Shown piece by piece: positions 53,265 to 61,717 of a stretch of DNA of 64,000 nt. A program made the translations under genes and the position numbers. The stretch lies in the NCBI RefSeq assembly GCF_965284335.1, contig NZ_OZ260076.1, one strand, 5' to 3'. The stretch comes from Tabrizicola_A sp965284335 (GTDB taxonomy: Bacteria; Pseudomonadota; Alphaproteobacteria; Rhodobacterales; Rhodobacteraceae). The notes below the pieces were generated by a model. It saw nothing but the letters and a program-made list of their open reading frames with translations, was not told where the DNA came from and did no database searches. Position 1 is the stretch's first letter. Each line of letters begins with the position of its first letter.

Positions 53265-54022
53265 TGGCAAAGATCAAGCCAAGAGAGACAGAGGGGCTTT
53301 TCAAACCCGGTCCTGACCCGAGAGCGGAAGAATTGGTCTGGGACCGCGCACGACTGTTCATGTCGCAGTATTTTCCAGACTGGTGGGGGCCTGTGGCGGA
53401 GGTTTACCACGAAGTCGCGTTTACCTTGGACCATGTGACCACAGAAGATGGGTCTGTTGTTCGTCGTTACAGGCTTGTGCCGCAATTCGTTCCCGAAATG
53501 GCCTCTGCAGCGGCGCGCGACACGGATGTTTTCGATTTGGTCATGGACATCTGCGCCTCATCCGTTCGCCTAGAAGGCTCGGTGCCCCGAGGATTTCGGA
53601 ACCTTGTATCGGGCGTGCTTGATGGAACGGTTAAGCGGCCCAAGCGAAAATCCAAGGCACCCACCAAGAGTTGGAAACGCAATTTCATGCTTTTCCATCT
53701 CACGCACGAATTGGTTGACGAGTTCGGCCTGAACCCGACCTTCGGCGTTCCGACGGATGCGGACGCCCCAGCAAGGCAAGACCTAAGGTGGAGCGCATCC
53801 GCGCTCATTGAGAAGGTTTTCAAACAGGCGGGCATTCCTGCCCTCGATGAACGGGGCGTAACGCTCGAACAGAACACCGCGATGAACGTATGGCACAAGC
53901 GCAGTTTCGTCGCGGCGATGCAGAAAGCCCGCGCCGAGCGCAGCCAATGGTTTCACCGTCTGTGCAACGAGGTGCAAAGCGGGGCCGACGGCGAAGCATT
54001 GCACCCATTCCTAAAGGAATAG
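53264..54022 (+). CDS. Island protein of unknown function (252 aa)
   Basis: The ATG at 53264 shares a base with the integrase stop, so it is coupled to it; a TTG frame start at 53201 is inside the integrase gene. The product is soluble, with no signal or membrane segment. It has a Trp-rich early part (MSQYFPDWWGPVAEVYHEV), a basic mid-stretch (KRPKRKSKAPTKSWKRNFM) and a helical C-terminus ending HPFLKE. I recognise no family. Base composition is visibly less GC-rich than the chromosome around it. Its place between integrase and small DNA-binding genes suggests island maintenance, but this is not supported by motifs. Confidence 0.75.
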   Translation: MAKIKPRETEGLFKPGPDPRAEELVWDRARLFMSQYFPDWWGPVAEVYHEVAFTLDHVTTEDGSVVRRYRLVPQFVPEMASAAARDTDVFDLVMDICASSVRLEGSVPRGFRNLVSGVLDGTVKRPKRKSKAPTKSWKRNFMLFHLTHELVDEFGLNPTFGVPTDADAPARQDLRWSASALIEKVFKQAGIPALDERGVTLEQNTAMNVWHKRSFVAAMQKARAERSQWFHRLCNEVQSGADGEALHPFLKE

Positions 54023-54091
54023 CGCCAATGCTGGCCGCAGCATGTGGCGGCATCAAGTGACATCTCAACGCGAATCAAGAGGTCGCAGGAA

Positions 54092-54352
54092 ATGTCACTT
54101 TCTATCATCCCTGGATCGCAGCCTGCCATTTTGGCAGTCCAGAAGCTGCCGAACGAAGGCGGAAAATACCCGGTTGAAAAGCTGATCAGCACCAAGGAGG
54201 TCTGCTTCCTCTATGGCGTCAGCCACTCCACGCTCTGGCGCTGGGTCAAGGGCGGTTTGATGCCCAGCCCGTTTCGGATCGGGCGGCGCACCTACTGGGT
54301 CGGTTCCATGCTTCAAGCCCACCTTGCCGACCTGAAGGCCCGCCATGCGTGA
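54092..54352 (+). CDS. AlpA/excisionase-like helix-turn-helix protein
   Basis: 86 residues from the ATG at 54092 with GCAGGA upstream; an upstream GTG at 54044 is possible. Residues 29-80 form a MerR/AlpA-type winged helix: LISTKEVCFLYGVSHSTLWRWVKGGLMPSPFRIGRRTYWVGSML. Such proteins act as excisionases or as activators of integrase genes on phage-like islands. It overlaps the next gene by eight bases. A 69-base gap separates it from the unknown 252-aa gene. Confidence 0.85.
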   Translation: MSLSIIPGSQPAILAVQKLPNEGGKYPVEKLISTKEVCFLYGVSHSTLWRWVKGGLMPSPFRIGRRTYWVGSMLQAHLADLKARHA

Positions 54353-54644
54353 TCAGGGCCGCGTAGAATATCGGGTGTCCGATCAAGACGGGCAGTCTTT
54401 CATCATTTCCCTGCGCCACAGTCGGGAACGGGACACATTGGAGGCCCTAATCCGGGGCGGTGCAACGGGTTGCACGTTCTACGATGCCCCCGCCCCGCGC
54501 TGGGCCAGCGCGATTTTCAAGCTGCGCTGCCGTGGCCTGATCATCAAGACCGAGCGGGAAAAGCATGGCGGGGCCTATCCCGGCACCCATGCCCGCTACG
54601 TCCTTCTGTCGAAGGTGGAAAAGGTCGCAGGGGGTTCTTTCTGA
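54345..54644 (+). CDS. Small winged-helix-like island protein
   Basis: 99 residues. The pattern of two helices, then TFYDAPAPRWASAIFKLRCRGLIIKTEREKHGG followed by a strand (ARYVLLSKVEKV), looks like a winged helix-turn-helix, the middle helix pairing with a beta wing. Its start overlaps the upstream gene and its stop overlaps the RT gene start (TGATG), placing it in one tightly coupled operon. DNA binding is likely; target unknown. It contains a perfect inverted repeat GTGCAACGGGTTGCAC at 54460-54475. Confidence 0.7.
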   Translation: MRDQGRVEYRVSDQDGQSFIISLRHSRERDTLEALIRGGATGCTFYDAPAPRWASAIFKLRCRGLIIKTEREKHGGAYPGTHARYVLLSKVEKVAGGSF

Positions 54645-55990
54645 TGACTGGCACGCCCCGCCCCGCCCAGAATCCCCGCCCCGTGCAACGGGGTGCAAAA
54701 TCCACCGCTGCCAAGCAATGGAAGCGCGAGGTGGGCCTTGCCCATGCACGGCGCACCAAGCTGGCCAACGGGCTGCGTGAAAAGCAGGCGCGCGGGGAGC
54801 GGGTGCAGCCTTACATCAGACAGTATCTTTCCGCCGCTGCCGCGCGCTTCTGCGGGGCGCTGGCGGCTTTGCGCGGGGAACCGGACCGACAGACCGCCGA
54901 AGCCCTTGCCGCCACTGTAAACCCTTGGCGCGAGGGCTACCGGCCCATCCGGTGGCACAAGCACGCCAAGAAGAGCGGCGGCTATCGCCCGATCTGTGAT
55001 CTGCCGCCTGACCTGAAAGCCGTTCACTACGTGATTGCCGGGGCGCTCAAGGCGGCGTTTGTGCCGAACAACCATATTTACGGGGTGACGGGCCGGGGCT
55101 GCGATGAAGCCGCCCGCCGTCTCAAGGAAGCCCAGAACGCGGGGCAGACCTATCTTGCGAAGCTCGACATCGTGGACTGCTTCCAGAGCATCAACCCCGA
55201 CAGCCTTTATCAACTGCCACTGCCAAAGGAGGTGATCCGCCGCGCGCTCGATACGCGCAACATGATGTTCGAAGAATGGGACCCTCAGATAGGACCGACG
55301 ACCAATCAACGCCTATCCGGGTCTCCTATGCACTCTCACAGTGAAAGCGGGCCACGGGGCCTGCTGCAAGGCTCGCCAGCTTCCAATCTTATCCTCGCAT
55401 GGCTGTTGAACGACGCGCCCATGCCCGAGGGTGCGATGGTTCTGATCTGCACCGACAACATCGCCGTTGCCGCCGTAGACCATACCACAAGGCAAGCGGT
55501 GATTGAATCCTTGGTCGCGTATTTCCAGCGCGATTGCCCCGCAGGCCCGCTGAACCTGTGCCCCGCCGTTTATGCGGGGCCGGGAACGGAACCTCTCGAT
55601 TTCCTTTCATATGAGTTCGACCCCGCACAAGCGGGTATTGGTATCGCCGCCTCCGCCTTGTCGAAGCTGGAAGGGCGGCTTGCCGATCTGGAAGACGACA
55701 ACACGCTGGACGACCTGACCTTTGCCTTGGCCACGTGGCAGGCCCTACGGAGCTTTCGCAGCGGGTTCAGCGCGGCGGCGGACGTGGAGTCCCAGCTTGA
55801 ACGCTGTGCCAAATTGGCAGGCTTCTGGCTCTACGGCAGGCAGAACGCTTTCCTGTCCGACCTGCACGCCCATGTCTTCGATCCGCCGACGACGACCGAA
55901 GGCGCGGTGATAGCGCGCCTGTTGCATGGGTTTCGTTTGCCAAAGCATCGGAATAACAATTGCGTGAACGCGACAAAGTCGGCAGAGTGA
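54644..55990 (+). CDS. Reverse-transcriptase-like protein with altered YxDD active site
   Basis: 448 residues from the ATG at 54644, coupled to the preceding gene. The RT palm is readable in order: SGGYRPICDLPPDLKAVHYVI (111-131), motif A with YLAKLDIVDCFQSI (Asp175, Phe180), motif B GLLQGSPASN (239-248), motif C VLICTDNIAV (266-275) and the later LDFLSYEF (318-325). In active enzymes motif C is YxDD; here it is Cys269-Thr-Asp271-Asn272, so the second Asp is Asn and the Tyr is Cys. About 100 basic residues precede and 120 follow the palm. It resembles retron or unknown-group RTs more than group II intron or DGR RTs, but no maturase domain, template repeat or msr/msd RNA is seen. Activity is uncertain. 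Confidence 0.8.
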   Translation: MTGTPRPAQNPRPVQRGAKSTAAKQWKREVGLAHARRTKLANGLREKQARGERVQPYIRQYLSAAAARFCGALAALRGEPDRQTAEALAATVNPWREGYRPIRWHKHAKKSGGYRPICDLPPDLKAVHYVIAGALKAAFVPNNHIYGVTGRGCDEAARRLKEAQNAGQTYLAKLDIVDCFQSINPDSLYQLPLPKEVIRRALDTRNMMFEEWDPQIGPTTNQRLSGSPMHSHSESGPRGLLQGSPASNLILAWLLNDAPMPEGAMVLICTDNIAVAAVDHTTRQAVIESLVAYFQRDCPAGPLNLCPAVYAGPGTEPLDFLSYEFDPAQAGIGIAASALSKLEGRLADLEDDNTLDDLTFALATWQALRSFRSGFSAAADVESQLERCAKLAGFWLYGRQNAFLSDLHAHVFDPPTTTEGAVIARLLHGFRLPKHRNNNCVNATKSAE

Positions 55991-56020
55991 AGCAGAGACA
56001 GGCAACATACGGAGAATAAA

Positions 56021-56470
56021 GTGATTTCTGCCATCTTCCGCACAATTTTCGGCGCCGTGTTTGGCGTCATATGTGCGCTGGTTCTTTCCCCTGCCTTGGC
56101 CGCGTTCCAGACCGAGGGATCAAGCGCACCGGCAATCGTGACTCTTGTAATTGTGGCGGGTGTCGCCGCCCTTGGGTTCTTTGCGCCCACGATCCGCCGC
56201 GCACTTGGGCGTGGGTTCCTGCTCTTGGGGATCAGCTTTTTCGCACTTCCTGTCTCAACCCTGCTTTTGTCAGGTCGCGCAGCAAGCGAGGTTGTTGCAG
56301 CATCCTCGCAAGGCGATCAGGCGGCAGCCGCCATCGGTGCAGGTCTGGGCGCAGCCTTGATGACGGGGGCCGGAACCTTCTTCGGCGTGATTTTCGGTGT
56401 CATCTTCACCATCCTTGGCCTCGTGCTGGCACTTGGTGGGCGACGCGAAGTTGTCGTCGTGCAGAAATGA
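56021..56470 (+). CDS. Small island membrane protein
   Basis: 149 residues from a GTG at 56021 with ACGGAGA upstream, 30 bases after the RT-like gene and so probably in its operon. Four hydrophobic segments are visible, at about 7-28, 37-54, 65-86 and 109-140, with Gly-rich faces (GAGTFFGVIFGVIF) in the last. There is no enzyme motif. A membrane effector acting with the RT-like protein is a hypothesis only. A hairpin follows the stop. Confidence 0.75.
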   Translation: MISAIFRTIFGAVFGVICALVLSPALAAFQTEGSSAPAIVTLVIVAGVAALGFFAPTIRRALGRGFLLLGISFFALPVSTLLLSGRAASEVVAASSQGDQAAAAIGAGLGAALMTGAGTFFGVIFGVIFTILGLVLALGGRREVVVVQK

Positions 56471-56476
56471 CGGAGC

Positions 56477-56497
56477 GCGCCCCGGCATTCGGGGCGC
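56477..56497. terminator. Palindromic hairpin between two convergent island genes
   Basis: GCGCCCCG (56477-56484) pairs with CGGGGCGC (56490-56497) around a GCATT loop, just past the membrane protein stop and just before the end of the opposite-strand gene. It lacks a T-tract, so it is a weak or assisted terminator at best. Confidence 0.55.
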
Positions 56498-56507
56498 ATT
56501 CCAGCCC

Positions 56508-56969
56508 TCATTTCATCTGAAAATACATCATCGGCCAGACACTGTAGCTTTCGGACAGGCCCAACGAAGTTTCTACTTCCTTTTGCTTCGCCATAAGACG
56601 CTGCAATGTCGCATCATCGGTAACACCGACCAGTCGCTTATCCTCAATTTTTTCTGGCGACCCGACCATTTTCACAAGCTCGACCGCGTCCGCCAATGCG
56701 CTACGGACACAAACCCACCTTTCGGGGGATTTCTTGTTAGCGGCTTCACAGCCCGCAACAATTGCCTTCCCGGCTTCACCGTAAAATTCGGGTGATACCG
56801 TTGCCCCCAATAGTTGCTGGGCCGCTTCGGTAACGGGCAGACAGTCCTTTACTTTTGCGAAGCTTGCACCTCCGGCTTGGCACTCAGCCAAGGCCGCATC
56901 GCTGACAGTTTGTGACCACGCGCCCGAGGGGATCAGGGCAAGAAGGCAGACGGCAGCAAAGCGATTCAT
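56508..56969 (-). CDS. Secreted island protein with four cysteines
   Basis: 153 residues from the ATG at 56969. A signal peptide (MNRFAAVCLLALIPSGAWSQ) is followed by a mature domain with Cys30, Cys43, Cys74 and Cys87, enough for two disulfides. The rest is mostly helical (TLQRLMAKQKEVETSLGLSE). No family is recognised. It is the only gene transcribed leftward in the island, between the RT operon and the mod gene, and the 266 bases upstream hold divergent promoters but no gene. A periplasmic role is inferred from the signal peptide. Confidence 0.72.
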   Translation of the reverse strand: MNRFAAVCLLALIPSGAWSQTVSDAALAECQAGGASFAKVKDCLPVTEAAQQLLGATVSPEFYGEAGKAIVAGCEAANKKSPERWVCVRSALADAVELVKMVGSPEKIEDKRLVGVTDDATLQRLMAKQKEVETSLGLSESYSVWPMMYFQMK

Positions 56970-57235
56970 GAGGGCACTCCAAACGGTTGTTGACCAAGGG
57001 GTAACGCATCCGCGCGGTATCTCAAGGGGAAAGCCGGTGCAGTGCCCGTGCAACCCGTTTCAAAAAACGTCTGGGTGGCGCTGCAAGCGGCTTGTCGGGT
57101 GCGCCGGGGAGAGGGCAAGGCAGGGTGCGAACGCGGGCCTGTCGCCCGCTGCGGTCGCCTGTGGGGCGATTTGCGGCTTGCCGGTGGGCGGGGTGGTCTG
57201 GTCTAAGGGTGGGGCAGTCAGCCGGGGGTTTTGCG

Positions 57236-59029
57236 ATGACGGAGCTTGTGTTCAAGGGCAAGGAATTTGTGTGGAACCATCACCTTGCGGTGCCGTTCCG
57301 GCCCTTGGTCGTGCAGGCGGACAAGGGGATTGGCGAGGCCCGGCTTGACGGCAACCTGATCATCCAGGGCGACAACCTCCACGCGCTCAAGGCGCTCATG
57401 CCGATGTATGCGGGCAAGGTGGACTGCATCTTTATCGACCCGCCCTACAACACTGGGAACGAGGGCTGGGCCTACAACGACAACGTGAACGCCCCGATGA
57501 TCAAGGAGTGGCTGAACTCCAACCCCGTTGGCATTGATGACGGGCTGCGTCATGACAAATGGTGCGCGATGATGTGGCCGCGCCTTCGGCTGTTGCACGA
57601 GCTTTTGGCGGATAACGGAAGCCTCTGGGTTACGATTGACGACAACGAAGACCATTTGTTGCGCCAGATATTGGATGAGGTTTTCGGGCGGGACGGCTAT
57701 ATCACCGAAATCGCGTGGCGACATTCTGACAGTAGCAGCAATAACGTCACCCAGTTCTCGCAGGACTTCAACACGGTCTTCGTCTATTCGAAGAACCCCT
57801 ACTGGGTGCCAAACTTCTTGGATGCGCCGGAGAAGAGGTCACACTTTCGGAATCCCGACAATGATCCGCGTGGACCGTGGTTTGATGGAAACAACATCCA
57901 AAACCCTGCCATCCGACCCAATTTGCAGTTCGACTATCCGGGACCAAACGGAAATCCGATTAAGCATCCGCCAAACGGTTGGCGATGGTCCCGCGAAACA
58001 ATGGAAGAGAAATTCAAGACTGGTGAATTGAGATATTCGCCTGATGGTCTGCGCATCATTCGTCGCACATATCTTGCCGATCAAGAAGGTCTACCCCCGT
58101 CAAGCCTATGGGCAAATGTCGAGGAAACGGGCCACACGCGCGGTGCGAAGGTTACGCTGAAACAGATTTTTGGCGATGACTACGCCAGCGATTTGTTCGC
58201 CACGCCCAAGCCGGTCCAAGTCATTCGGAAGATTCTCGATCTGGCGACAGACAAAGATTCGATTATTCTCGACTCGTTTGCAGGCTCCGGCACCACGGCA
58301 CAAGCGGTTCTTGAGGCGAACAAAGCCGATAGCGGCAACCGCCGCTTCATCCTTGTGGAAATGGAAGACTATGCCGACCGCCTGACCGCCGAACGAGTGC
58401 GGCGCGTGATCAATGGCTATGCCTTCACGGGGACCCAGAAAACCGAACTCGCCCGCGAAAAGCTGAACTGGCGCGCCATCGAAAAGGCCGCCGATCTGGT
58501 CCACAAGGTGCAGGCCATCGAAAACCTGCACGGGCACGAATACGACCGGATCAAGAAAGAGGTGAAGGACGGCGAGCTTGTGGTAACGGGCGAAAAGACC
58601 GTGGCCGAGCGGGCCGAAGGGCTTGGCGGAACCTTCAGCTATTGCACGCTGGGCGACCCGGTGGAGCTTGACCGCATCCTGACGGGCGTTGATCTGCCCG
58701 CGTTCGAGGCGCTTGGCCCCGTGCTTTACCACATGGCGACCGCCGAAGTGGCAGACCCCGCCGTGCTGAACGCCGCCGATTTCTTCCTTGGCGAGGCCAG
58801 CGCTTATGTCGTGTGGATGATCTACAAGCCCGATCTGGATTGGCTCAAGACCTCAGACGCGGCGTTGACCCTTTCCTTCGCGCGGCGCATCCACGGGCTG
58901 CGGCCCGACAAGAAGCACCTTGTCTTTGCGCCCGCCCGTCATGTCAGCCAACGGATGCTGGACAGTGAGGGCTTGGGGGTGGAGTTCGCGCCCCTGCCGC
59001 AGTCGCTTTACCGGGTGGAGCGGGGCTGA
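57236..59029 (+). CDS. mod: Type III restriction-modification methyltransferase (Mod)
   Basis: 597 residues from the ATG at 57236; an extension to 57092 reads through GC-rich leader. The motif order is that of beta-class N6-adenine methyltransferases: DPPYNTGN near residue 68 comes before the SAM motif LDSFAGSGTTA near 348. Between them (about 155-320, bases 57700-58200) is the target recognition region, visibly poorer in GC than the rest of the gene. The enzyme methylates adenine at a short asymmetric site and guides the Res subunit. The stop overlaps the res start (TGATG). The recognised sequence cannot be predicted. Confidence 0.93.
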   Translation: MTELVFKGKEFVWNHHLAVPFRPLVVQADKGIGEARLDGNLIIQGDNLHALKALMPMYAGKVDCIFIDPPYNTGNEGWAYNDNVNAPMIKEWLNSNPVGIDDGLRHDKWCAMMWPRLRLLHELLADNGSLWVTIDDNEDHLLRQILDEVFGRDGYITEIAWRHSDSSSNNVTQFSQDFNTVFVYSKNPYWVPNFLDAPEKRSHFRNPDNDPRGPWFDGNNIQNPAIRPNLQFDYPGPNGNPIKHPPNGWRWSRETMEEKFKTGELRYSPDGLRIIRRTYLADQEGLPPSSLWANVEETGHTRGAKVTLKQIFGDDYASDLFATPKPVQVIRKILDLATDKDSIILDSFAGSGTTAQAVLEANKADSGNRRFILVEMEDYADRLTAERVRRVINGYAFTGTQKTELAREKLNWRAIEKAADLVHKVQAIENLHGHEYDRIKKEVKDGELVVTGEKTVAERAEGLGGTFSYCTLGDPVELDRILTGVDLPAFEALGPVLYHMATAEVADPAVLNAADFFLGEASAYVVWMIYKPDLDWLKTSDAALTLSFARRIHGLRPDKKHLVFAPARHVSQRMLDSEGLGVEFAPLPQSLYRVERG

Positions 59030-61629
59030 TGCGGACCCTCGACTATCAGGAACGGGTGCTGGGCACGTTGGACGCCTATCTGGACGAGTTGAAGGCGCAG
59101 AAGGTGCAGGCCGATCAGATCGACGCCTTGCGCGCTGCGAACCCGAACCTGCCCATCCCGCCGCTGGATTTCTGTGCCAAGGCTTGGGAAAACCTGAATG
59201 CGGTGAAGCCTCTGCCGGTGCGAAAGTTCAAGGATGGCACGGTTGTTCCGTTCTCGCCACGTTTCGACGGTATCGGGCGGGCGGTGCCCAATGTGACCTT
59301 TAAGGTGCCAACAGGCGGCGGCAAGACGTGGCTGGCCGTGAACGCCGTTTCCCGCATCATGGGGCGGTATCTGGGCAAGAACGTGGGCTTTGTGCTGTGG
59401 GTGGTGCCGAATGAGGCGATTTACACCCAGACGCTCAAGCGCCTGAAAGACCGCCAGCACCCTTACCGGCAGGCGCTGGACCGCGCGGCGGCGGGCCGGG
59501 TGAAGGTGATGGAAAAGGGCGACCGGCTGGATGCGCGGGATGTGGAAACGCATCTGTGCGTCATGGTGCTGATGTTGCAGGCCGCAAACCGGCAGACGCA
59601 GGAAACCTTGCGTATGTTCCGCGACCGGGGCGATGTGCACGGGTTCTTCCCGCCCGAGGGCGATCAGGCGGCACATGCGGCAGAGTTGAAGGCCGTGCCC
59701 AATCTGGACGGCTATCAAGGCATGTTCCCGATGGTGAAGGACAGTCTGGGCAACGCGCTGCGGAAAATCCGCCCGGTGGTGGTGATGGACGAGGGGCAGA
59801 AGGCAACCTCTGACCTCGCCCACAAGACGCTTTACGACTTCAACCCGCTGTTCGTGCTGGAACTGACCGCCACGCCCAAGGATGTGACCGCCAAGGGCGG
59901 CGGGGCGCGCTATGCCAACCTGTTGGTTGAGGTAACAGGGCGCGAGTTGCACGCCGAAGATATGATCAAGATGCCGCTGAACCTTGAACCCCGGCAGGGC
60001 ACGGATTGGCGGGGCACGCTGACGGCGGCGCTGGACCGGCTGAACAGCTTGCAGGCAGCGGCGGATGCCTACCGGGCAGACAGGGGCGAGTTGGCCTATA
60101 TTCGCCCCATCATGCTGGTGCAGGTTGAGCGGACGGGCAAGGATCAGCGCGACGGGGTGCATATCCACGCCGAAGACGTGAAGGAATGGTTGCTGCAAGC
60201 GGGGCTGGACGAGGCGCAGATTGCCATCAAGACCGCCGAACAGAACGACCTGAGCCAGCCCGAGAACCAAGACCTGCTTTCGCCAGCAAACCGCGTGCGG
60301 GTGATTGTCACCAAGGCGGCGCTGCAAGAAGGCTGGGACTGCCCCTTTGCATATGTGCTGTGTTCTCTGGCGGCGGCGTCGAACCTGTCCGCCATGACGC
60401 AGCTTGTCGGGCGCACTTTGCGCCAGCCCTATGCGCTGAAAACCAAGGTGCCCGCGCTGGACGAATGCTACGTCATCACGCACCACGCGGGAACGCGCGA
60501 GGTTGTGGAGGCCATCAAGGCGGGGCTGGAAAAGGATGGCTTGGCCGATCTGGTCATTGAGGTGCCATCGGGCACAGGGGCTGCAACGCCCGGAACCCCG
60601 CGCCGGATCGAGCGGCGGGCAGACTTCAAGAGTCTGAAAGTCTATCTGCCCAAGGTGCTGTGTAATGACGGCGGAGCCTTGCGCGACCTGGACTATGAAA
60701 CCGACATCCTGTCCGCCATCGACTGGCGCGACTACGACCCAAGCGCAGTGGCACAGGCCATCCCCGAAAATCCGTTACAGGCGGCGTCACAGATGCAGCG
60801 GATCAGCCTGACAGACGGGGGTTCCGATTACTTCCGTCAGGAGGAAATCGCCGCCGCATCCGAAACCCTGCGTTTTGATCCGACCTATGCGGTGCGCGTC
60901 ATCTCTGACCTTGTGCCGAACCCGTTTGTCGCCCGGTCGATACTCGGGCGCATGGTGGATGTGCTGAAAGCGCGCGGCTTTGACGACAAGAAACTGGGGG
61001 CTGCGTCTGGCGTCATCGTGGATGCTCTTCGGCTTGCGCTCGACAAAGAACGCACAGTGCGGGCGGAGGCGTTGTTCAAAGCTGGGGTGAAGGCTGGCCG
61101 CATCCAGTTCCGACTTAGGCTGGACGGCAACAACTGGGTGATGCCCGAGGCGATAGCGACCTTGGAACCCGAACTTGCGCCCCACATGACGGGTGGAGAC
61201 GGTGGCCCACTGAAACGCAGCCTGTTCTCGCCAGTCTTCCGCAACGAACTGAACACCGACGAACAAGGCGTTGCCGTCCACCTTGACGGTGAAGCCGCCG
61301 TGAAATGGTGGCATCGCAATGTCGCTAAGACGAACTACGGCGTGCAAGGCTGGAAGCGCGGGCGCATCTACCCTGACTTCATCTTTGCAACGGGTTGCAC
61401 GGGTGGCAGCGGTCGCATCGTGATGTTGGAAACCAAGGGCGACCACCTTCAGAACCCTGACACCGACTATAAGCGTGAGGTTCTGGACTTCCTGACCAAG
61501 AGCTTCTCTTGGGATCAGGCGGTTCCCGCAGGCCAACTGCAAATCGCCATGACAGGCGAGACGGTCGAATGCGCCTTGGTGCTGATGGAAGACGTTCCAA
61601 CGCGCCTACCGGCACTCATCGCCGGGTGA
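59029..61629 (+). CDS. res: Type III restriction endonuclease subunit (Res)
   Basis: 866 residues. A superfamily 2 helicase core: Walker A VPTGGGKTW near 93-101, a DEAD-like box written MDEGQK near 253, LTATP near 280, and motif VI QLVGRTLRQP near 457-466. A PD-ExK nuclease near the C-terminus has YPDFIFA (about 781) and MLETKGDHL (about 800-808), with catalytic Asp, Glu and Lys present. It cleaves unmodified DNA when two sites meet. No frameshift is seen, so the system should be active. An intrinsic terminator lies 139 bases downstream. Confidence 0.93.
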   Translation: MRTLDYQERVLGTLDAYLDELKAQKVQADQIDALRAANPNLPIPPLDFCAKAWENLNAVKPLPVRKFKDGTVVPFSPRFDGIGRAVPNVTFKVPTGGGKTWLAVNAVSRIMGRYLGKNVGFVLWVVPNEAIYTQTLKRLKDRQHPYRQALDRAAAGRVKVMEKGDRLDARDVETHLCVMVLMLQAANRQTQETLRMFRDRGDVHGFFPPEGDQAAHAAELKAVPNLDGYQGMFPMVKDSLGNALRKIRPVVVMDEGQKATSDLAHKTLYDFNPLFVLELTATPKDVTAKGGGARYANLLVEVTGRELHAEDMIKMPLNLEPRQGTDWRGTLTAALDRLNSLQAAADAYRADRGELAYIRPIMLVQVERTGKDQRDGVHIHAEDVKEWLLQAGLDEAQIAIKTAEQNDLSQPENQDLLSPANRVRVIVTKAALQEGWDCPFAYVLCSLAAASNLSAMTQLVGRTLRQPYALKTKVPALDECYVITHHAGTREVVEAIKAGLEKDGLADLVIEVPSGTGAATPGTPRRIERRADFKSLKVYLPKVLCNDGGALRDLDYETDILSAIDWRDYDPSAVAQAIPENPLQAASQMQRISLTDGGSDYFRQEEIAAASETLRFDPTYAVRVISDLVPNPFVARSILGRMVDVLKARGFDDKKLGAASGVIVDALRLALDKERTVRAEALFKAGVKAGRIQFRLRLDGNNWVMPEAIATLEPELAPHMTGGDGGPLKRSLFSPVFRNELNTDEQGVAVHLDGEAAVKWWHRNVAKTNYGVQGWKRGRIYPDFIFATGCTGGSGRIVMLETKGDHLQNPDTDYKREVLDFLTKSFSWDQAVPAGQLQIAMTGETVECALVLMEDVPTRLPALIAG

Positions 61630-61717
61630 GGCGACTGCGCCGGGGAAGGCTTGCGCCGCAGAGCCTTCGTTCAACCCGGCGCAAAGATTCGCGGCTTGGG
61701 GCGGGAGAAGCGCCCCT

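Noticed and set aside
53950..56020. Retron msr/msd RNA or DGR template repeat beside the RT-like gene
   Set aside because: The flanking gaps are too short (69 bases before the HTH gene, 30 after the RT) and no suitable inverted repeats or variable/template repeat pair was seen. A structured RNA in the coding overlap cannot be excluded by eye.
57092..57235. N-terminal extension of mod
   Set aside because: It is Arg/Gly-rich, typical of GC-rich non-coding leader; the ATG at 57236 starts the conserved part.
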